A stretch of DNA of 64,000 bases from Bacillus sp. ISL-51 (lineage in GTDB: Bacteria > Bacillota > Bacilli > Bacillales > Bacillaceae). The notes below the pieces were generated by a model. That model had not been told where the DNA came from. It made no database searches and worked only from the letters and a program-made list of their open reading frames with translations. The stretch lies in the NCBI RefSeq assembly GCF_018613535.1, contig NZ_JAGGQB010000002.1, positions 62,001-126,000 on the forward strand. The letters run 5' to 3'. Below are positions 1-8,443 of the stretch, piece after piece. Every line of letters starts with the position of its first letter. Within the stretch, counting starts at the first letter, position 1. The position numbers were made by a program, and so were the translations under genes.

Positions 1-1
1 G

Positions 2-115
2 CCGGAGCTCCATTGGAAATACGGGTATTTTATCGTGCTGGGCGTTATGGCCGCCCTTGTGGCCGCGATGCTGTTTTGGTTTGCCCGTAAAGGCTGGTTT
101 AAAATTTTCAAGTAA
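2..115 (+). CDS. yfjQ: CorA-type magnesium transporter, C-terminal end only
   Basis: Partial gene entering from the left edge; only the last 37 codons are present. They encode a membrane segment (IVLGVMAALVAAMLFWFAR) preceded by PELHWKYGY and followed by a short basic tail. In CorA proteins the second transmembrane helix is preceded by an acidic MPEL-like loop and ends the protein with a positively charged tail, as here. The neighbour yfjR supports assignment to B. subtilis yfjQ. The GMN signature lies outside the window, so the family call rests on the tail and synteny. Confidence 0.7.
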   Translation, partial: PELHWKYGYFIVLGVMAALVAAMLFWFARKGWFKIFK

Positions 116-140
116 GAACGGCTGAGGCTGTTCTTTTTTT
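114..140 (+). terminator. Intrinsic terminator after the CorA-type gene
   Basis: AAGAAC and GTTCTT form a 6-bp stem around a 10-nt loop and are followed by a run of T. The stem overlaps the stop codon. Confidence 0.65.
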
Positions 141-176
141 TGATGACACATGATATGGTGGTAAAAAACGGAAGGG

Positions 177-818
177 GTGTTCGCCATTACATTCTTTTCT
201 CAAAAAACCGTTTCACTCTTTCTCCTTCTTAGCGGTCTCTTTTCCTCCGTCACATTATACAACGGTTACACGATATCTGATTACATCTTTCAGTTAATCG
301 GTTTTTCCGCCTGGTCAAAAACGGGGACACATCTTTCCGTCATTCCCGGAATCACGCTTTATTTCGGGGCATTGATATGGTGTTCCATTCTGTTCAGACG
401 GACTCTTCCCGCCGCCGCGTTTTCTCTTTTTCTCCTCAGTATGGGGACTGCTTCCTGTGTTCAGCCTGTAAGCGAAAAAATTGCTTTTATTGTGATGCAG
501 GGCGCCTCAGAAAAACAAGCGGTCGAGTACATTAAACCCGACAGTGAATGCAGCCATTACGTGGCAGGAAGGACCGCTCGCATGTCGTGCACCATTCATG
601 TCAATCATTATGGAAAAGAAGAACAAACCATTTCGGTTGTTCCTGCTTTATCAAAAGACATAAAGGGAGTAACATTCTATCCAAAAACATTTACCGTACA
701 GCCCCGTTCGAAAGCGATTATTCATACACGGTTTACGGGTGTTAATAAAGGCAGGATTCAATCAGGTTCGGGTTACAGTTCCGGGCCGGAGGTAATCGTA
801 AAGGCAGCACATCGGTAA
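177..818 (+). CDS. Unrecognised membrane protein with C-terminal extracytoplasmic domain
   Basis: I do not recognise this 213-residue protein. It has three hydrophobic segments (about residues 8-45, 52-70 and 76-95) and then a soluble part of about 110 residues containing two Cys (SECSHY and RMSCTI) and a beta-rich, Pro/Val-rich end, which looks like a small extracytoplasmic immunoglobulin-like domain. The start is uncertain. The only conventional in-frame start is GTG at 177, but the GGAAGGGG ribosome site (170-177) abuts it. An in-frame ATT at 186 would have ideal spacing. An in-frame stop at 162 excludes an earlier start. It stands alone between terminators and yfjR. Confidence 0.6.
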   Translation: MFAITFFSQKTVSLFLLLSGLFSSVTLYNGYTISDYIFQLIGFSAWSKTGTHLSVIPGITLYFGALIWCSILFRRTLPAAAFSLFLLSMGTASCVQPVSEKIAFIVMQGASEKQAVEYIKPDSECSHYVAGRTARMSCTIHVNHYGKEEQTISVVPALSKDIKGVTFYPKTFTVQPRSKAIIHTRFTGVNKGRIQSGSGYSSGPEVIVKAAHR

Positions 819-889
819 TCATAGAGTAAGCATTTTCCAAGTCTTTTCTTTATAATGATGGAAAAGGGATCATAAGGAGGAACAAGCGC

Positions 890-1750
890 ATGAACATAGG
901 AATGGTGGGACTCGGCAATATGGGACGCCCCATTGCTGAAAATGTGATGAAAGCAGGATATAAACTGACTGTGTATAACCGGACGAAAGAAAAAGCGGCA
1001 GAGCTGTTGGAAAAAGGGGCCGATTACGCGGAAACACCCAGAAAGGCAGCTGAACGTGCGGACATTGTGCTCTCAATGCTGGCGGATGACGATGCCGTAA
1101 CGGACGTTACCTTCGGGGCTGACGGCATTATCGCCGGATTATCTGAAAACGGCATTCATATTTCGATGAGCACCATCAGCGCGGCGCTGTCCGAACAGCT
1201 TTCCGCGGCACATTCGAGCAGAGGGCAGTCCTTTATTGCCGCTCCTGTGCTCGGCCGTCCCGACGCCGCTGAGAAAGCCGATCTCCGCATCATCACAGCA
1301 GGGCCGAAAGAAGCAAAGAAAACGGCCGAACCCCTTCTCAAAAGCTTGGGACAGCAAATATTTGATGCAGGCGAAGAATCAAAAACGGCAAATGCCGCTA
1401 AAATCAGCATCAACTTTTTACTCGTCTCAATGCTTGAAGCATTATCTGAATCATTCTTATTGGCGGAACAATACGGCTTGGAACAAAAGCACTTTTTAGA
1501 AATTGCCAACTCTCTGTTCCGCTCCCCGGTGTACGAAAATTACGGAACGATCATGGCCGAACAGACATTTGAGCCGGCGGGCTTTAAGATGAAGCTTGGA
1601 CTGAAAGATACAAACTTGGCGCTGGCTGCGGCTGATAAGGTGTCTCTTCATCTTCCTCTTGCGGAATTGGCAAAATCCCATTTCGAACACGGGATAGAGA
1701 ACGGGCTCGGTGAATTGGATTGGGCCGCTTTAATTAAATGCGTGAAATGA
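890..1750 (+). CDS. yfjR: NAD-dependent 3-hydroxyacid dehydrogenase family protein YfjR
   Basis: A 286-residue soluble protein of the 3-hydroxyisobutyrate / 6-phosphogluconate dehydrogenase superfamily. The N-terminal Rossmann motif GLGNMGRPIAENV lies at residues 7-19. The helical C-terminal half carries the family lysine motif near residue 170 (AAKISINFLL). The natural substrate is unknown; homologues reduce short 3-hydroxyacids or semialdehydes. ATG 890 follows AAGGAGG (873-879), and a TATAAT -10 box lies at 851-856, with no clear -35. Monocistronic, ending in a terminator shared with pdaA. Confidence 0.85.
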   Translation: MNIGMVGLGNMGRPIAENVMKAGYKLTVYNRTKEKAAELLEKGADYAETPRKAAERADIVLSMLADDDAVTDVTFGADGIIAGLSENGIHISMSTISAALSEQLSAAHSSRGQSFIAAPVLGRPDAAEKADLRIITAGPKEAKKTAEPLLKSLGQQIFDAGEESKTANAAKISINFLLVSMLEALSESFLLAEQYGLEQKHFLEIANSLFRSPVYENYGTIMAEQTFEPAGFKMKLGLKDTNLALAAADKVSLHLPLAELAKSHFEHGIENGLGELDWAALIKCVK

Positions 1751-1754
1751 CAAA

Positions 1755-1784
1755 AACCTCTCCCTTTTATCGGAGAGGTTTTTT
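1755..1784. terminator. Bidirectional terminator between yfjR and pdaA
   Basis: AACCTCTCC / GGAGAGGTT perfect 9-bp stem, with A and T runs on both sides, between convergent genes. Confidence 0.85.
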
Positions 1785-1785
1785 A

Positions 1786-2577
1786 TTACAGCCGCGGCAG
1801 CTTCATTTCTTTCTCAAACATCAGGTCATCAATGCTTTTAAACGTGTATCCTTCTTTCTTTAAGTCCGTTATCGCATCATCAAGCGCCTCTGAATTGTCC
1901 TTTGAGACGGTATGAAGGAGGTAGATTGCACCGGGGTGCGCCTGCTTCATCATATGATCATAGGCGTATTTCTTCCCTTTTTGCTGGTCGACCTTCCAAT
2001 CGACAAACGCGACGGACCAAAATACGGTTTGGTATCCGAGCCTTTTTGTTTCTTTCAGCACATATTCGCTGAATACGCCGCGCGGCGGGCGCAGATATAG
2101 GTTATCCCGCTTTCCTGTGATGTTATACACCGCCTCGCTCACTGAATCAAGTTCATCTTGAATCTGATCCCCCGTTTTTGTCGTCAGATCAGGGTGATGA
2201 AAAGAATGATTGCCTATGATATGGCCTTCCTTAGACATCCGTTTAATCAGACCTGGCTGCTCTTTCACAAAATGGCCCGTGACAAAAAAGGTTCCCGTGA
2301 CGTGATGCTTTTTCAAAACATCAAGCACTTTCGGGGTATACCCATTTTCATATCCATTATCAAATGTTAAATAAATGGTCTTTTCTTTCGTGTTGCCCAA
2401 GTAAAAGGCATCATATTTTTTGACCAGACTGTCCAGCTGTTTGCCGGCATCCGGCGGCTGATGATTAACGCTGCGTTTAAATCCCCAACTAATCGGTTCA
2501 TTCGGCACGGCCTCTGCGCTTTTTATTCCGCCTGCAAGCAAAACGGCCATGCAGCATACTGAACAAAACCATTTCAT
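1786..2577 (-). CDS. pdaA: N-acetylmuramic acid deacetylase PdaA (spore cortex)
   Basis: A 263-residue secreted polysaccharide deacetylase (NodB fold) that deacetylates muramic acid during delta-lactam formation in spore cortex. A signal peptide covers residues 1-23. Catalytic motif 1 is TFDNG with D73, where PdaA carries N in place of the usual second D. The metal-binding motif GNHSFHHPD supplies H124 and H128. The numbering equals that known for PdaA, supporting the start. A GTG nine bases upstream overlaps the ribosome site AAGGAG, so ATG 2577 (8-nt spacing) was chosen. In B. subtilis the gene is forespore-expressed; I saw no certain sigma-G promoter here. Spores lacking PdaA cannot complete germination. 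Confidence 0.92.
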   Translation of the reverse strand: MKWFCSVCCMAVLLAGGIKSAEAVPNEPISWGFKRSVNHQPPDAGKQLDSLVKKYDAFYLGNTKEKTIYLTFDNGYENGYTPKVLDVLKKHHVTGTFFVTGHFVKEQPGLIKRMSKEGHIIGNHSFHHPDLTTKTGDQIQDELDSVSEAVYNITGKRDNLYLRPPRGVFSEYVLKETKRLGYQTVFWSVAFVDWKVDQQKGKKYAYDHMMKQAHPGAIYLLHTVSKDNSEALDDAITDLKKEGYTFKSIDDLMFEKEMKLPRL

Positions 2578-2650
2578 GACCAGCACTCCTTCTGCATTTT
2601 TCCTTATTTTGCAGAAGCTCTTCTCCTTTTATACAGCCGCTTTATGGAAA

Positions 2651-2677
2651 GAAAAAAACCCCGGCGCCTGCCGAGGT
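2651..2677 (-). terminator. Terminator of yfjT
   Basis: On the minus strand, AACCTCGGC / GCCGGGGTT with a 4-nt loop and one mismatch, followed by TTTTTTTC. Confidence 0.75.
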
Positions 2678-2863
2678 TTATTCCCAATCCTTTTTAAAGC
2701 GTTCGTATTTCGCTTCGAGGTCATCAAGCATCCCGATGAGCCGGTCTATATCTTCAACATCAGTTGATTCAGGGTCTAACGAATCAATGACATTCATAAA
2801 CATATCGAGTCTGTTCTTTAAATAATCAAGCTGCTGATCTTTGCTGTTTACTGCATTCCCCAT
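2678..2863 (-). CDS. yfjT: Small conserved protein YfjT
   Basis: A 61-residue acidic helical protein (MGNAVNSKDQQLDYLKN...), of unknown function, conserved as YfjT in B. subtilis. The start was set at the ATG behind GGAG with 7-nt spacing; the frame is open 18 codons further upstream but that part has no ribosome site. The sequence is largely amphipathic helix and suggests a small helical bundle. It has its own terminator. Confidence 0.75.
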   Translation of the reverse strand: MGNAVNSKDQQLDYLKNRLDMFMNVIDSLDPESTDVEDIDRLIGMLDDLEAKYERFKKDWE

Positions 2864-2929
2864 GTTTCCACTCCATTCATTTTTTATTATGGTAGCGCAT
2901 TTTTTGCTGTTTTTCAATCGCTTCGCTAC

Positions 2930-2958
2930 TTGCGATCTTGATGGATCAGGTCTAAAAT
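2930..2958 (+). promoter_or_regulatory. Candidate sigma-A promoter of yfkA-yfkC
   Basis: TTGCGA (2930-2935), 17-bp spacer, TAAAAT (2953-2958), about 50 bp upstream of the yfkA start. Confidence 0.5.
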
Positions 2959-3008
2959 TAACAGTTGGCAGACGTTAGTATGCCCATTTATAAAGGAGTT
3001 AGATAGTC

Positions 3009-4130
3009 ATGACACAAAACACGAAACTGCGTCCGATTACGCCGGAGTACGATCCTTGGGAAGCGTACATGGATGTGGACCAGTATGGAGATATGAAACT
3101 CACGAACGTCGAATTTACGACGACGACCTTATGCAATATGAGATGCGAGCACTGCGCCGTCGGCTACACGCTGCAGCCTAAAGATCCGAATGCGCTGCCG
3201 ATTGACCTGTTATTAAAACGGCTCGAAGAAATTCCTCTTTTACGCTCAATCAGCATTACGGGCGGCGAACCGATGCTTTCATTAAAATCGGTAAAGGAAT
3301 ACGTTGTCCCGCTTTTAAAATACGCGCACGAACGCGGTGTGCGCACTCAAATAAACTCAAACCTGACGCTTGATATTGAGCGCTACGAATGGATTATCCC
3401 TTATTTGGACGTCCTGCATATTTCTCACAACTGGGGAACCGTGGAGGATTTTGCCGAGATCGGCTTCGCGATGATGGACAAGAAACCGACCTTACAGCAG
3501 CGCGCGCGCTATTTTGACAAGATGATTGAAAACAGCCGCGCGCTTGTCGAGGCCGGTGTCATGGTATCGGCAGAAACGATGCTGAACAAACGTACGCTGC
3601 CTCATATCGGGCATATTCACCGTCAAATTACGGAAGAGATGAAATGCCAGCGCCATGAAGTCCACCCGATGTATCCGAGTGATTTTGCCAGCGCTCTTGA
3701 ATCGCTCAGCCTGACAGAAATGAGACAGGCCATTCATCATTTGCTGGACATTCGTGATGAAAAGACATGGATGCTGTTCGGCACGCTGCCGTTTTACGCC
3801 TGCAGTCCGAATGACGAGGACCAGAAGCTCCTCAGCCGCCTGCGCGGAGCTAAAAACGTAACGGTCAGAAACGACCCGGACGGCCGCTCACGCCTGAATG
3901 TCAACATTTTCGACGGGAATATCATCGTGACGGATTTCGGCGATACACCGCCGCTCGGCAACATTAAAACAGACAGCCTTCCTGAAGCTTACGGCAAATG
4001 GAAAGAAACGAAGCTGAGCAAAGAGCTGAACTGCCACTGCGCTCATGTTCGGTGCCTCGGCCCAAACGTTCTCGTCAAAAACAGCTATTATCAGGATACG
4101 GATTTTTCATTACGGCAAGCCAGGAGATAA
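3009..4130 (+). CDS. yfkA: Radical SAM protein YfkA (YfkAB)
   Basis: A 373-residue radical S-adenosylmethionine enzyme of unknown substrate. The cluster motif CNMRCEHC places C42, C46 and C49 for the [4Fe-4S] cluster, and the glycine-rich SAM motif ITGGEPM follows near residue 80. The C-terminal third has further cysteines (PFYACSPND near residue 260 and CHCAHVRC near residue 350), consistent with an auxiliary cluster of SPASM type; that is inference. One continuous frame covers what older B. subtilis annotation split into yfkA and yfkB. ATG 3009 follows AAGGAG (2993-2998). It precedes yfkC by six bases and is probably co-transcribed. Confidence 0.85.
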   Translation: MTQNTKLRPITPEYDPWEAYMDVDQYGDMKLTNVEFTTTTLCNMRCEHCAVGYTLQPKDPNALPIDLLLKRLEEIPLLRSISITGGEPMLSLKSVKEYVVPLLKYAHERGVRTQINSNLTLDIERYEWIIPYLDVLHISHNWGTVEDFAEIGFAMMDKKPTLQQRARYFDKMIENSRALVEAGVMVSAETMLNKRTLPHIGHIHRQITEEMKCQRHEVHPMYPSDFASALESLSLTEMRQAIHHLLDIRDEKTWMLFGTLPFYACSPNDEDQKLLSRLRGAKNVTVRNDPDGRSRLNVNIFDGNIIVTDFGDTPPLGNIKTDSLPEAYGKWKETKLSKELNCHCAHVRCLGPNVLVKNSYYQDTDFSLRQARR

Positions 4131-4136
4131 AAGAAT

Positions 4137-4970
4137 ATGGAAACAACGGTTATGGACATTTTGAAAAGTAAAGTGGTTGAAGTGATGATCGTCGCTTTGC
4201 TGCTGTATGCCGGCGTGTTTATCATCAACCGCTTTGTGCAGCTGTTTTTTAAACGCACTGATTTCTTAGAGGAGCGGAAAGGGAAAACCATTGAGAGCCT
4301 CGTCCGTTCCATCACACAGTATACGGCGACGATAGGGTTTATCTTTTACGTCATTTCTTTATTTGTTCATGATTTCGGCAGGATTTTAGCCGGGGCGGGC
4401 GTTGCCGGTATCGTGATCGGTTTCGGCGCCCAGTCCTTGATAAAAGACATTCTGGCGGGCGTGTTTTTAATATATGAACGCCAGCTTCATAAAGGCGATT
4501 ATGTGACAATCAACAATCTATTCAACGGCACAGTCGAAGAAATCGGCCTCCGCTCGCTGCAAATCCGCGAATGGAGCGGCAAGCTTCTCACGATTTCAAA
4601 CGGTGAGGTCAGGCAGCTTCAAAACTATAACATTGATTTCATGCGGATTACCGAATCGGTGGTCATCAGCTTTAAGGAGGACCCCGAGCGGGTATACGCG
4701 GTTTTAGAAAATGCCTGCGACATGCTCAACGATGAACTGCGTGATTCACTCAAGCGGGATGAATTTCTGAATGCGGCGGAACCGTTTCAAGTACACGGGA
4801 TTATGAGTTTAAATAAGGTGACGAGAGGCATTGAACTTACCGTAAAAGGCATGGTGCAGGACAAAGATTATTTCTCAGCGAGCCTGACGGTCAGACGGGT
4901 CCTCGCCCGTGAGCTGTACAAAAACAATGTGCAATTGCTTGAAGAAACATATCGCATGGAAAAAAGCTGA
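4137..4970 (+). CDS. yfkC: MscS-family mechanosensitive channel YfkC
   Basis: A 277-residue membrane protein of the small-conductance mechanosensitive channel family. Hydrophobic segments lie at about residues 12-35, 58-80 and 84-105. The third contains the Gly/Ala-packed pore helix (AGAGVAGIVIGFGAQSLIKD) typical of MscS. A beta-domain follows (GDYVTINNLFNGTVEEIGLRS). Its role is release of solutes on hypo-osmotic shock. AGGAG inside the end of yfkA serves as ribosome site, so the pair is coupled. It ends in a strong bidirectional terminator. Confidence 0.9.
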   Translation: METTVMDILKSKVVEVMIVALLLYAGVFIINRFVQLFFKRTDFLEERKGKTIESLVRSITQYTATIGFIFYVISLFVHDFGRILAGAGVAGIVIGFGAQSLIKDILAGVFLIYERQLHKGDYVTINNLFNGTVEEIGLRSLQIREWSGKLLTISNGEVRQLQNYNIDFMRITESVVISFKEDPERVYAVLENACDMLNDELRDSLKRDEFLNAAEPFQVHGIMSLNKVTRGIELTVKGMVQDKDYFSASLTVRRVLARELYKNNVQLLEETYRMEKS

Positions 4971-4996
4971 TTCCGAAGCAGGAATCAGCTTTTTTA
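4961..4996. terminator. Bidirectional terminator between yfkC and yfkD
   Basis: AAAAAGCTGATTCC / GGAATCAGCTTTTT with a 6-nt loop, overlapping the yfkC stop codon. Confidence 0.9.
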
Positions 4997-4997
4997 T

Positions 4998-5792
4998 TTA
5001 TCTTGGCTGCGCGGTAATCTGAAAACCGAATGTCACGTGATCCTGAACCGGAATCCACGCGCCGATGCCTTGTGAGGTTACATTTTTCACGACAAGTTTC
5101 CGTTTGCTTCCTTTCAGCACCAAATACACTTCTCCGTACGTCACTTTCCCTTTTTCATTAACCGCAGGGGCATAGGCGTGTAAATAGCCGAGCCGCTGCG
5201 GTGAGATTTTATAAATTTGATCGCGTTTCGTCCCGGCGCCGATGACTGTTTCAAATGCGAGCGGCAGGTTCGTTTTTTTCATCGCCTTTTGCATCATCAT
5301 GCTTTTGACATCTTCTGCGTTCGGCACCTTCGCTGTCAGTCCGCCTTTAATTCTGTATTTCTGCTCTTGCGTATATTTGATTTCCGCCGCCTGCTGTCCG
5401 CCGCGGTTATCGGCTCTGTTCGTATTGATTTTTTTATATTCCCAGTTGGCCACGGTTTCGTTCGATTGATATCCGAGCGGCCATTTCCCAAGAAATATTG
5501 TCGCACGATAACCGACGGCAAGCGGTGAGCCGGATAGTGAGGATTCGTTCAGCATCTTGATCAGATGCGGGTTTTCGATGTTGATTTCTGATGTATCTAA
5601 CAATTCCTTAGCCAGTTTACTCGGCTGAAGCGTCGGCTGATCCTGGGAAGCATTCGGATAGGTATTTTCCTTTGAAATGCTTACGACAGAGTTCGGAACC
5701 TTAAACGGTTTTTTCGCGTCAGCAGATGGTACACCGAAAAAACTAAAGGATAACAGCAGAATAAGTGTGGCATGAATTAGCTTTTTCATCAT
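4998..5792 (-). CDS. yfkD: Secreted protein YfkD
   Basis: A 264-residue YfkD-family protein of unknown function. A clear signal peptide (MMKKLIHATLILLLSFSFF... to about residue 27, ending SADA) predicts export. The mature part is basic and contains no recognised catalytic motif. ATG 5792 (or the adjacent ATG 5789) follows AAAGAGTG; the 20 upstream codons in the same frame have no ribosome site. It lies 70 bp downstream of chaA on the same strand with no terminator between, so co-transcription with the antiporter is likely. Confidence 0.85.
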   Translation of the reverse strand: MMKKLIHATLILLLSFSFFGVPSADAKKPFKVPNSVVSISKENTYPNASQDQPTLQPSKLAKELLDTSEINIENPHLIKMLNESSLSGSPLAVGYRATIFLGKWPLGYQSNETVANWEYKKINTNRADNRGGQQAAEIKYTQEQKYRIKGGLTAKVPNAEDVKSMMMQKAMKKTNLPLAFETVIGAGTKRDQIYKISPQRLGYLHAYAPAVNEKGKVTYGEVYLVLKGSKRKLVVKNVTSQGIGAWIPVQDHVTFGFQITAQPR

Positions 5793-5862
5793 ATCACTCT
5801 TTCTATAGCATTTTCCCTTAGTCTTTTCCTCTCTCAATGTTGTTATCCGCACTTTTTACAGG

Positions 5863-6918
5863 TTAAAGCAGGAAAAATCCGATCCCCATAATGATGTAAG
5901 CGGCAAGGAGCGTGGCGCCTTCAAACCAGTTTGAATCGCCGTCGTTTGAAATCATGGTCATCAATAGGACTGATGATATCATCGCGACAAGTTCCGGAAG
6001 TGTAAAGACGAGCGGCATACTCACCGGGAAGAACACAGAACAAATCACAAGAACCGGCGCCACAAACATCGCGATCTGCAGCGTCGAACCGACCGCAATT
6101 TCTACGGCGACATCCATTTTATCTTTGTAGGCCATAATAATGGCCGATGCGTGTTCTGCGGCATTCCCGACGATTGCCACGATAATGACCCCGATAAACA
6201 GCTCGCTCCAGCCGAACTGTTCGGCAACCGCATGAAACGTATGGACAAGATTTTCAGATATGTAGGCGACAATGACGGTGGCCGCAAATAAGACGGCTGT
6301 TGCCCTTTTTCCCGACCACTCAGGCTTTTCTTCTTCCTCCTTGGCTGCGGGCTGGTTCGGCTGGTAAACGCCGCGGTGCGTGACAAGCTTGAAGTAAAGG
6401 GCCGCAACATACAGGAGAATCATAATAATACTGATGCCGACGCTTAAATTAAGCTTGCTTTTTTCTCCCATGTCCATCGAAAACACTTCAGGAATGACAA
6501 AAGCCACAACAATCGCAAAAATTAACAGGCCAGAATTGTGCCGGGCATCATGAATATTGAACTCCTGCCGCTTATATTTCAGGCCGCCGATAAAAAATGA
6601 CAGACCGGCGACGAGAAGAAGATTGCCGAGCACCGAACCAGTCAATGAAGCGAGAACAATGCCCGTCAGGCCCTCCTTTAGGGCAAACAGCGAAATAATC
6701 AGCTCAACCGCATTGCCGAACGTGGCATTCAGCAGACCGCCGATCCGCGGGCCCGCTATTATGGCCAGCGATTCAGTCGCCCGTCCCATATAACTGGCAA
6801 GCGCAATAATCGTTACACAATAAATAATAAACAAAATAGCTGACGGCCAATGCATCAGACTGCCTATAACCGAAAGCGGCACACCTGCCGCGGCCGTAAA
6901 GAAAAAAATCCGATTCAT
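5863..6918 (-). CDS. chaA: Calcium/proton antiporter ChaA (YfkE)
   Basis: A 351-residue CaCA-family cation exchanger with about 11 membrane segments. The two inverted alpha repeats carry the ion-binding signatures: NATFGNAVELIISL near residue 66 and GNAAEHASAIIMAYKDKMD near residue 250. An acidic loop (AAKEEEEKPEW) sits mid-protein between the halves. It exports Ca2+ in exchange for H+. ATG 6918 follows AGGAG at 11-nt spacing. It leads the chaA-yfkD unit and is divergent from yfkF. Confidence 0.9.
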   Translation of the reverse strand: MNRIFFFTAAAGVPLSVIGSLMHWPSAILFIIYCVTIIALASYMGRATESLAIIAGPRIGGLLNATFGNAVELIISLFALKEGLTGIVLASLTGSVLGNLLLVAGLSFFIGGLKYKRQEFNIHDARHNSGLLIFAIVVAFVIPEVFSMDMGEKSKLNLSVGISIIMILLYVAALYFKLVTHRGVYQPNQPAAKEEEEKPEWSGKRATAVLFAATVIVAYISENLVHTFHAVAEQFGWSELFIGVIIVAIVGNAAEHASAIIMAYKDKMDVAVEIAVGSTLQIAMFVAPVLVICSVFFPVSMPLVFTLPELVAMISSVLLMTMISNDGDSNWFEGATLLAAYIIMGIGFFLL

Positions 6919-7078
6919 GTTTTCACGGGCTCCTTTTTTCGAATGATTATTTTTATATCCTTCTCAAAAACATCCGCGATTACACTTCCCGTGAAAAGCC
7001 AAATTGGCATTTTCAGGTTGCCGCCTAGCGTAAATCAGTGTACGATCAAGAAAGATACTGGTGAAGGAGAAATATGCG

Positions 7079-8257
7079 ATGTCTCGACTGCATTTCTTTA
7101 TTCTGATCCTGCTTGTTTCGATCTCCGGGTTTTCCCAAGGGATGCTTTTGCCGGTGATCTCCGTTATTTTTGAAACGAATGGAGAATCTGCCTCCATGAA
7201 CGGATTCCACGCCACCGCCCTATACATCGGTGTCCTTTTGGCGTCGCCGTTCATGGAGGCGCCGCTTAGAAAGCTTGGGTTCAAACCGCTGATTGTAACA
7301 GGCGGATTTCTTGTCATCATAAGCTTATTCAGTTTCATATGGCTTCAATCCATATGGATTTGGTTTTTTCTGCGCCTTCTTGTCGGAATCGGGGATCATA
7401 TGCTTCACTTTTCGACGCAGACGTGGGTGACCTCAAGATCAACGGCGCAAAACAGAGGCAGAAATATTTCGCTTTACGGGCTGTCATTCGGTCTTGGATT
7501 TGCTTTCGGACCGTTTATGGTTCCTCTCGTGAAAGCAAGCCCGTCGCTGCCGTTTATCGTTTCAGGCTGTATCAGCCTCGCTGCCTGGCTGTTTGTGTTT
7601 TTCTTACGTAATGAGTTCCCCGCCGCCAGTCCTGACGAAACATCCGGCGACAACAGCGCAAGACGTTTTTACCGGGCCGTGCTTTTGGGCTGGGTCGCTT
7701 TTCTGCCGGCATTCGGCTACGGTTTTTTAGAAACAGCATTAAACGGGAGCTTTCCCGTTTACGCCTTGCGCTTGGGCATTTCTATCGATGCCGTCGCGCT
7801 GATACTCCCAGCGTTTGCGCTCGGAAGCATTTTGTTCCAATTTCCGCTTGGCATCTTAAGTGATAAATATGGGAGAAGGCACGTCCTGATTGTCATTTTG
7901 ATAGCGGGCGCCTTATGCTTTTTCACAGCCGGATTGTATCCGACTCCTTATGTTATCGGCGGCTGCTTTTTCATGGCCGGGATGGCGGTCGGCTCCATGT
8001 TTTCCCTCGGCATCAGCTATATGAGCGACCTTCTTCCGTCCCACTTGCTTCCGGCGGGCAATCTGCTCTGCGGCATTTCTTTCAGTCTCGGAAGCATGAT
8101 CGGCCCTGCGGCAGGGGGCTGGTACATGCAGCGGTTTGAAAGCGCTAATTTGTTTTATTTTATTACGGTGATCCTGATCGGTATTTGGCTTGCGCTCATC
8201 TTCGGAAAAACGAAGGAGACGCCGACGGCCGACGGTTATTCCTCCTCTGCTTCATAA
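7079..8257 (+). CDS. yfkF: MFS transporter YfkF
   Basis: A 392-residue major facilitator protein with 12 predicted helices and the loop motif LSDKYGRRH (about residue 259) after helix 8. Substrate unknown; the fold resembles drug or sugar exporters. ATG 7079 lies nine bases after GAAGGAG; a GTG at 7061 in the same frame overlaps that ribosome site and was rejected. Monocistronic, ending in the terminator at 8259. Confidence 0.85.
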   Translation: MSRLHFFILILLVSISGFSQGMLLPVISVIFETNGESASMNGFHATALYIGVLLASPFMEAPLRKLGFKPLIVTGGFLVIISLFSFIWLQSIWIWFFLRLLVGIGDHMLHFSTQTWVTSRSTAQNRGRNISLYGLSFGLGFAFGPFMVPLVKASPSLPFIVSGCISLAAWLFVFFLRNEFPAASPDETSGDNSARRFYRAVLLGWVAFLPAFGYGFLETALNGSFPVYALRLGISIDAVALILPAFALGSILFQFPLGILSDKYGRRHVLIVILIAGALCFFTAGLYPTPYVIGGCFFMAGMAVGSMFSLGISYMSDLLPSHLLPAGNLLCGISFSLGSMIGPAAGGWYMQRFESANLFYFITVILIGIWLALIFGKTKETPTADGYSSSAS

Positions 8258-8258
8258 A

Positions 8259-8292
8259 AAAATCCGCCTGATAAATTCAGGCGGATTTTTTC
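8259..8292. terminator. Bidirectional terminator between yfkF and the 35-codon gene
   Basis: AAAATCCGCCTG / CAGGCGGATTTT, 12-bp stem with a 7-nt loop, U-tracts on both strands. Confidence 0.9.
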
Positions 8293-8399
8293 TAGTGATA
8301 TCCGTTTTGTCCGTTAGCGCTTCCGCTTGTTTTATTCTTCGAACCGTTTTTTGAATTTTGTTTATTGTGGCTTCCGCCTTTTTTCGTATGCTTGGTCAT
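8292..8399 (-). CDS. 35-residue basic hydrophilic peptide
   Basis: A small gene with a very strong ribosome site, GGAGGA, 8 nt before ATG 8399, and a shared terminator directly after its TAG stop. The product begins MTKHTKKGGSHNKQNSK and is rich in Lys, Asn, Gly and Ser with no hydrophobic residues to speak of, ending GQNGYH. I do not recognise it. The composition resembles small spore-core or stress-induced hydrophilic peptides of Bacillus, but it lacks the conserved motifs of known SspH-SspP proteins. It lies just downstream of yfkH on the same strand, 45 bp away, so it may be read from the yfkJIH transcript. Confidence 0.7.
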   Translation of the reverse strand: MTKHTKKGGSHNKQNSKNGSKNKTSGSANGQNGYH

Positions 8400-8443
8400 G
8401 AACGATTTCCTCCGTTTTTTAGGTTTGAACGTCTTTCGTTCAC

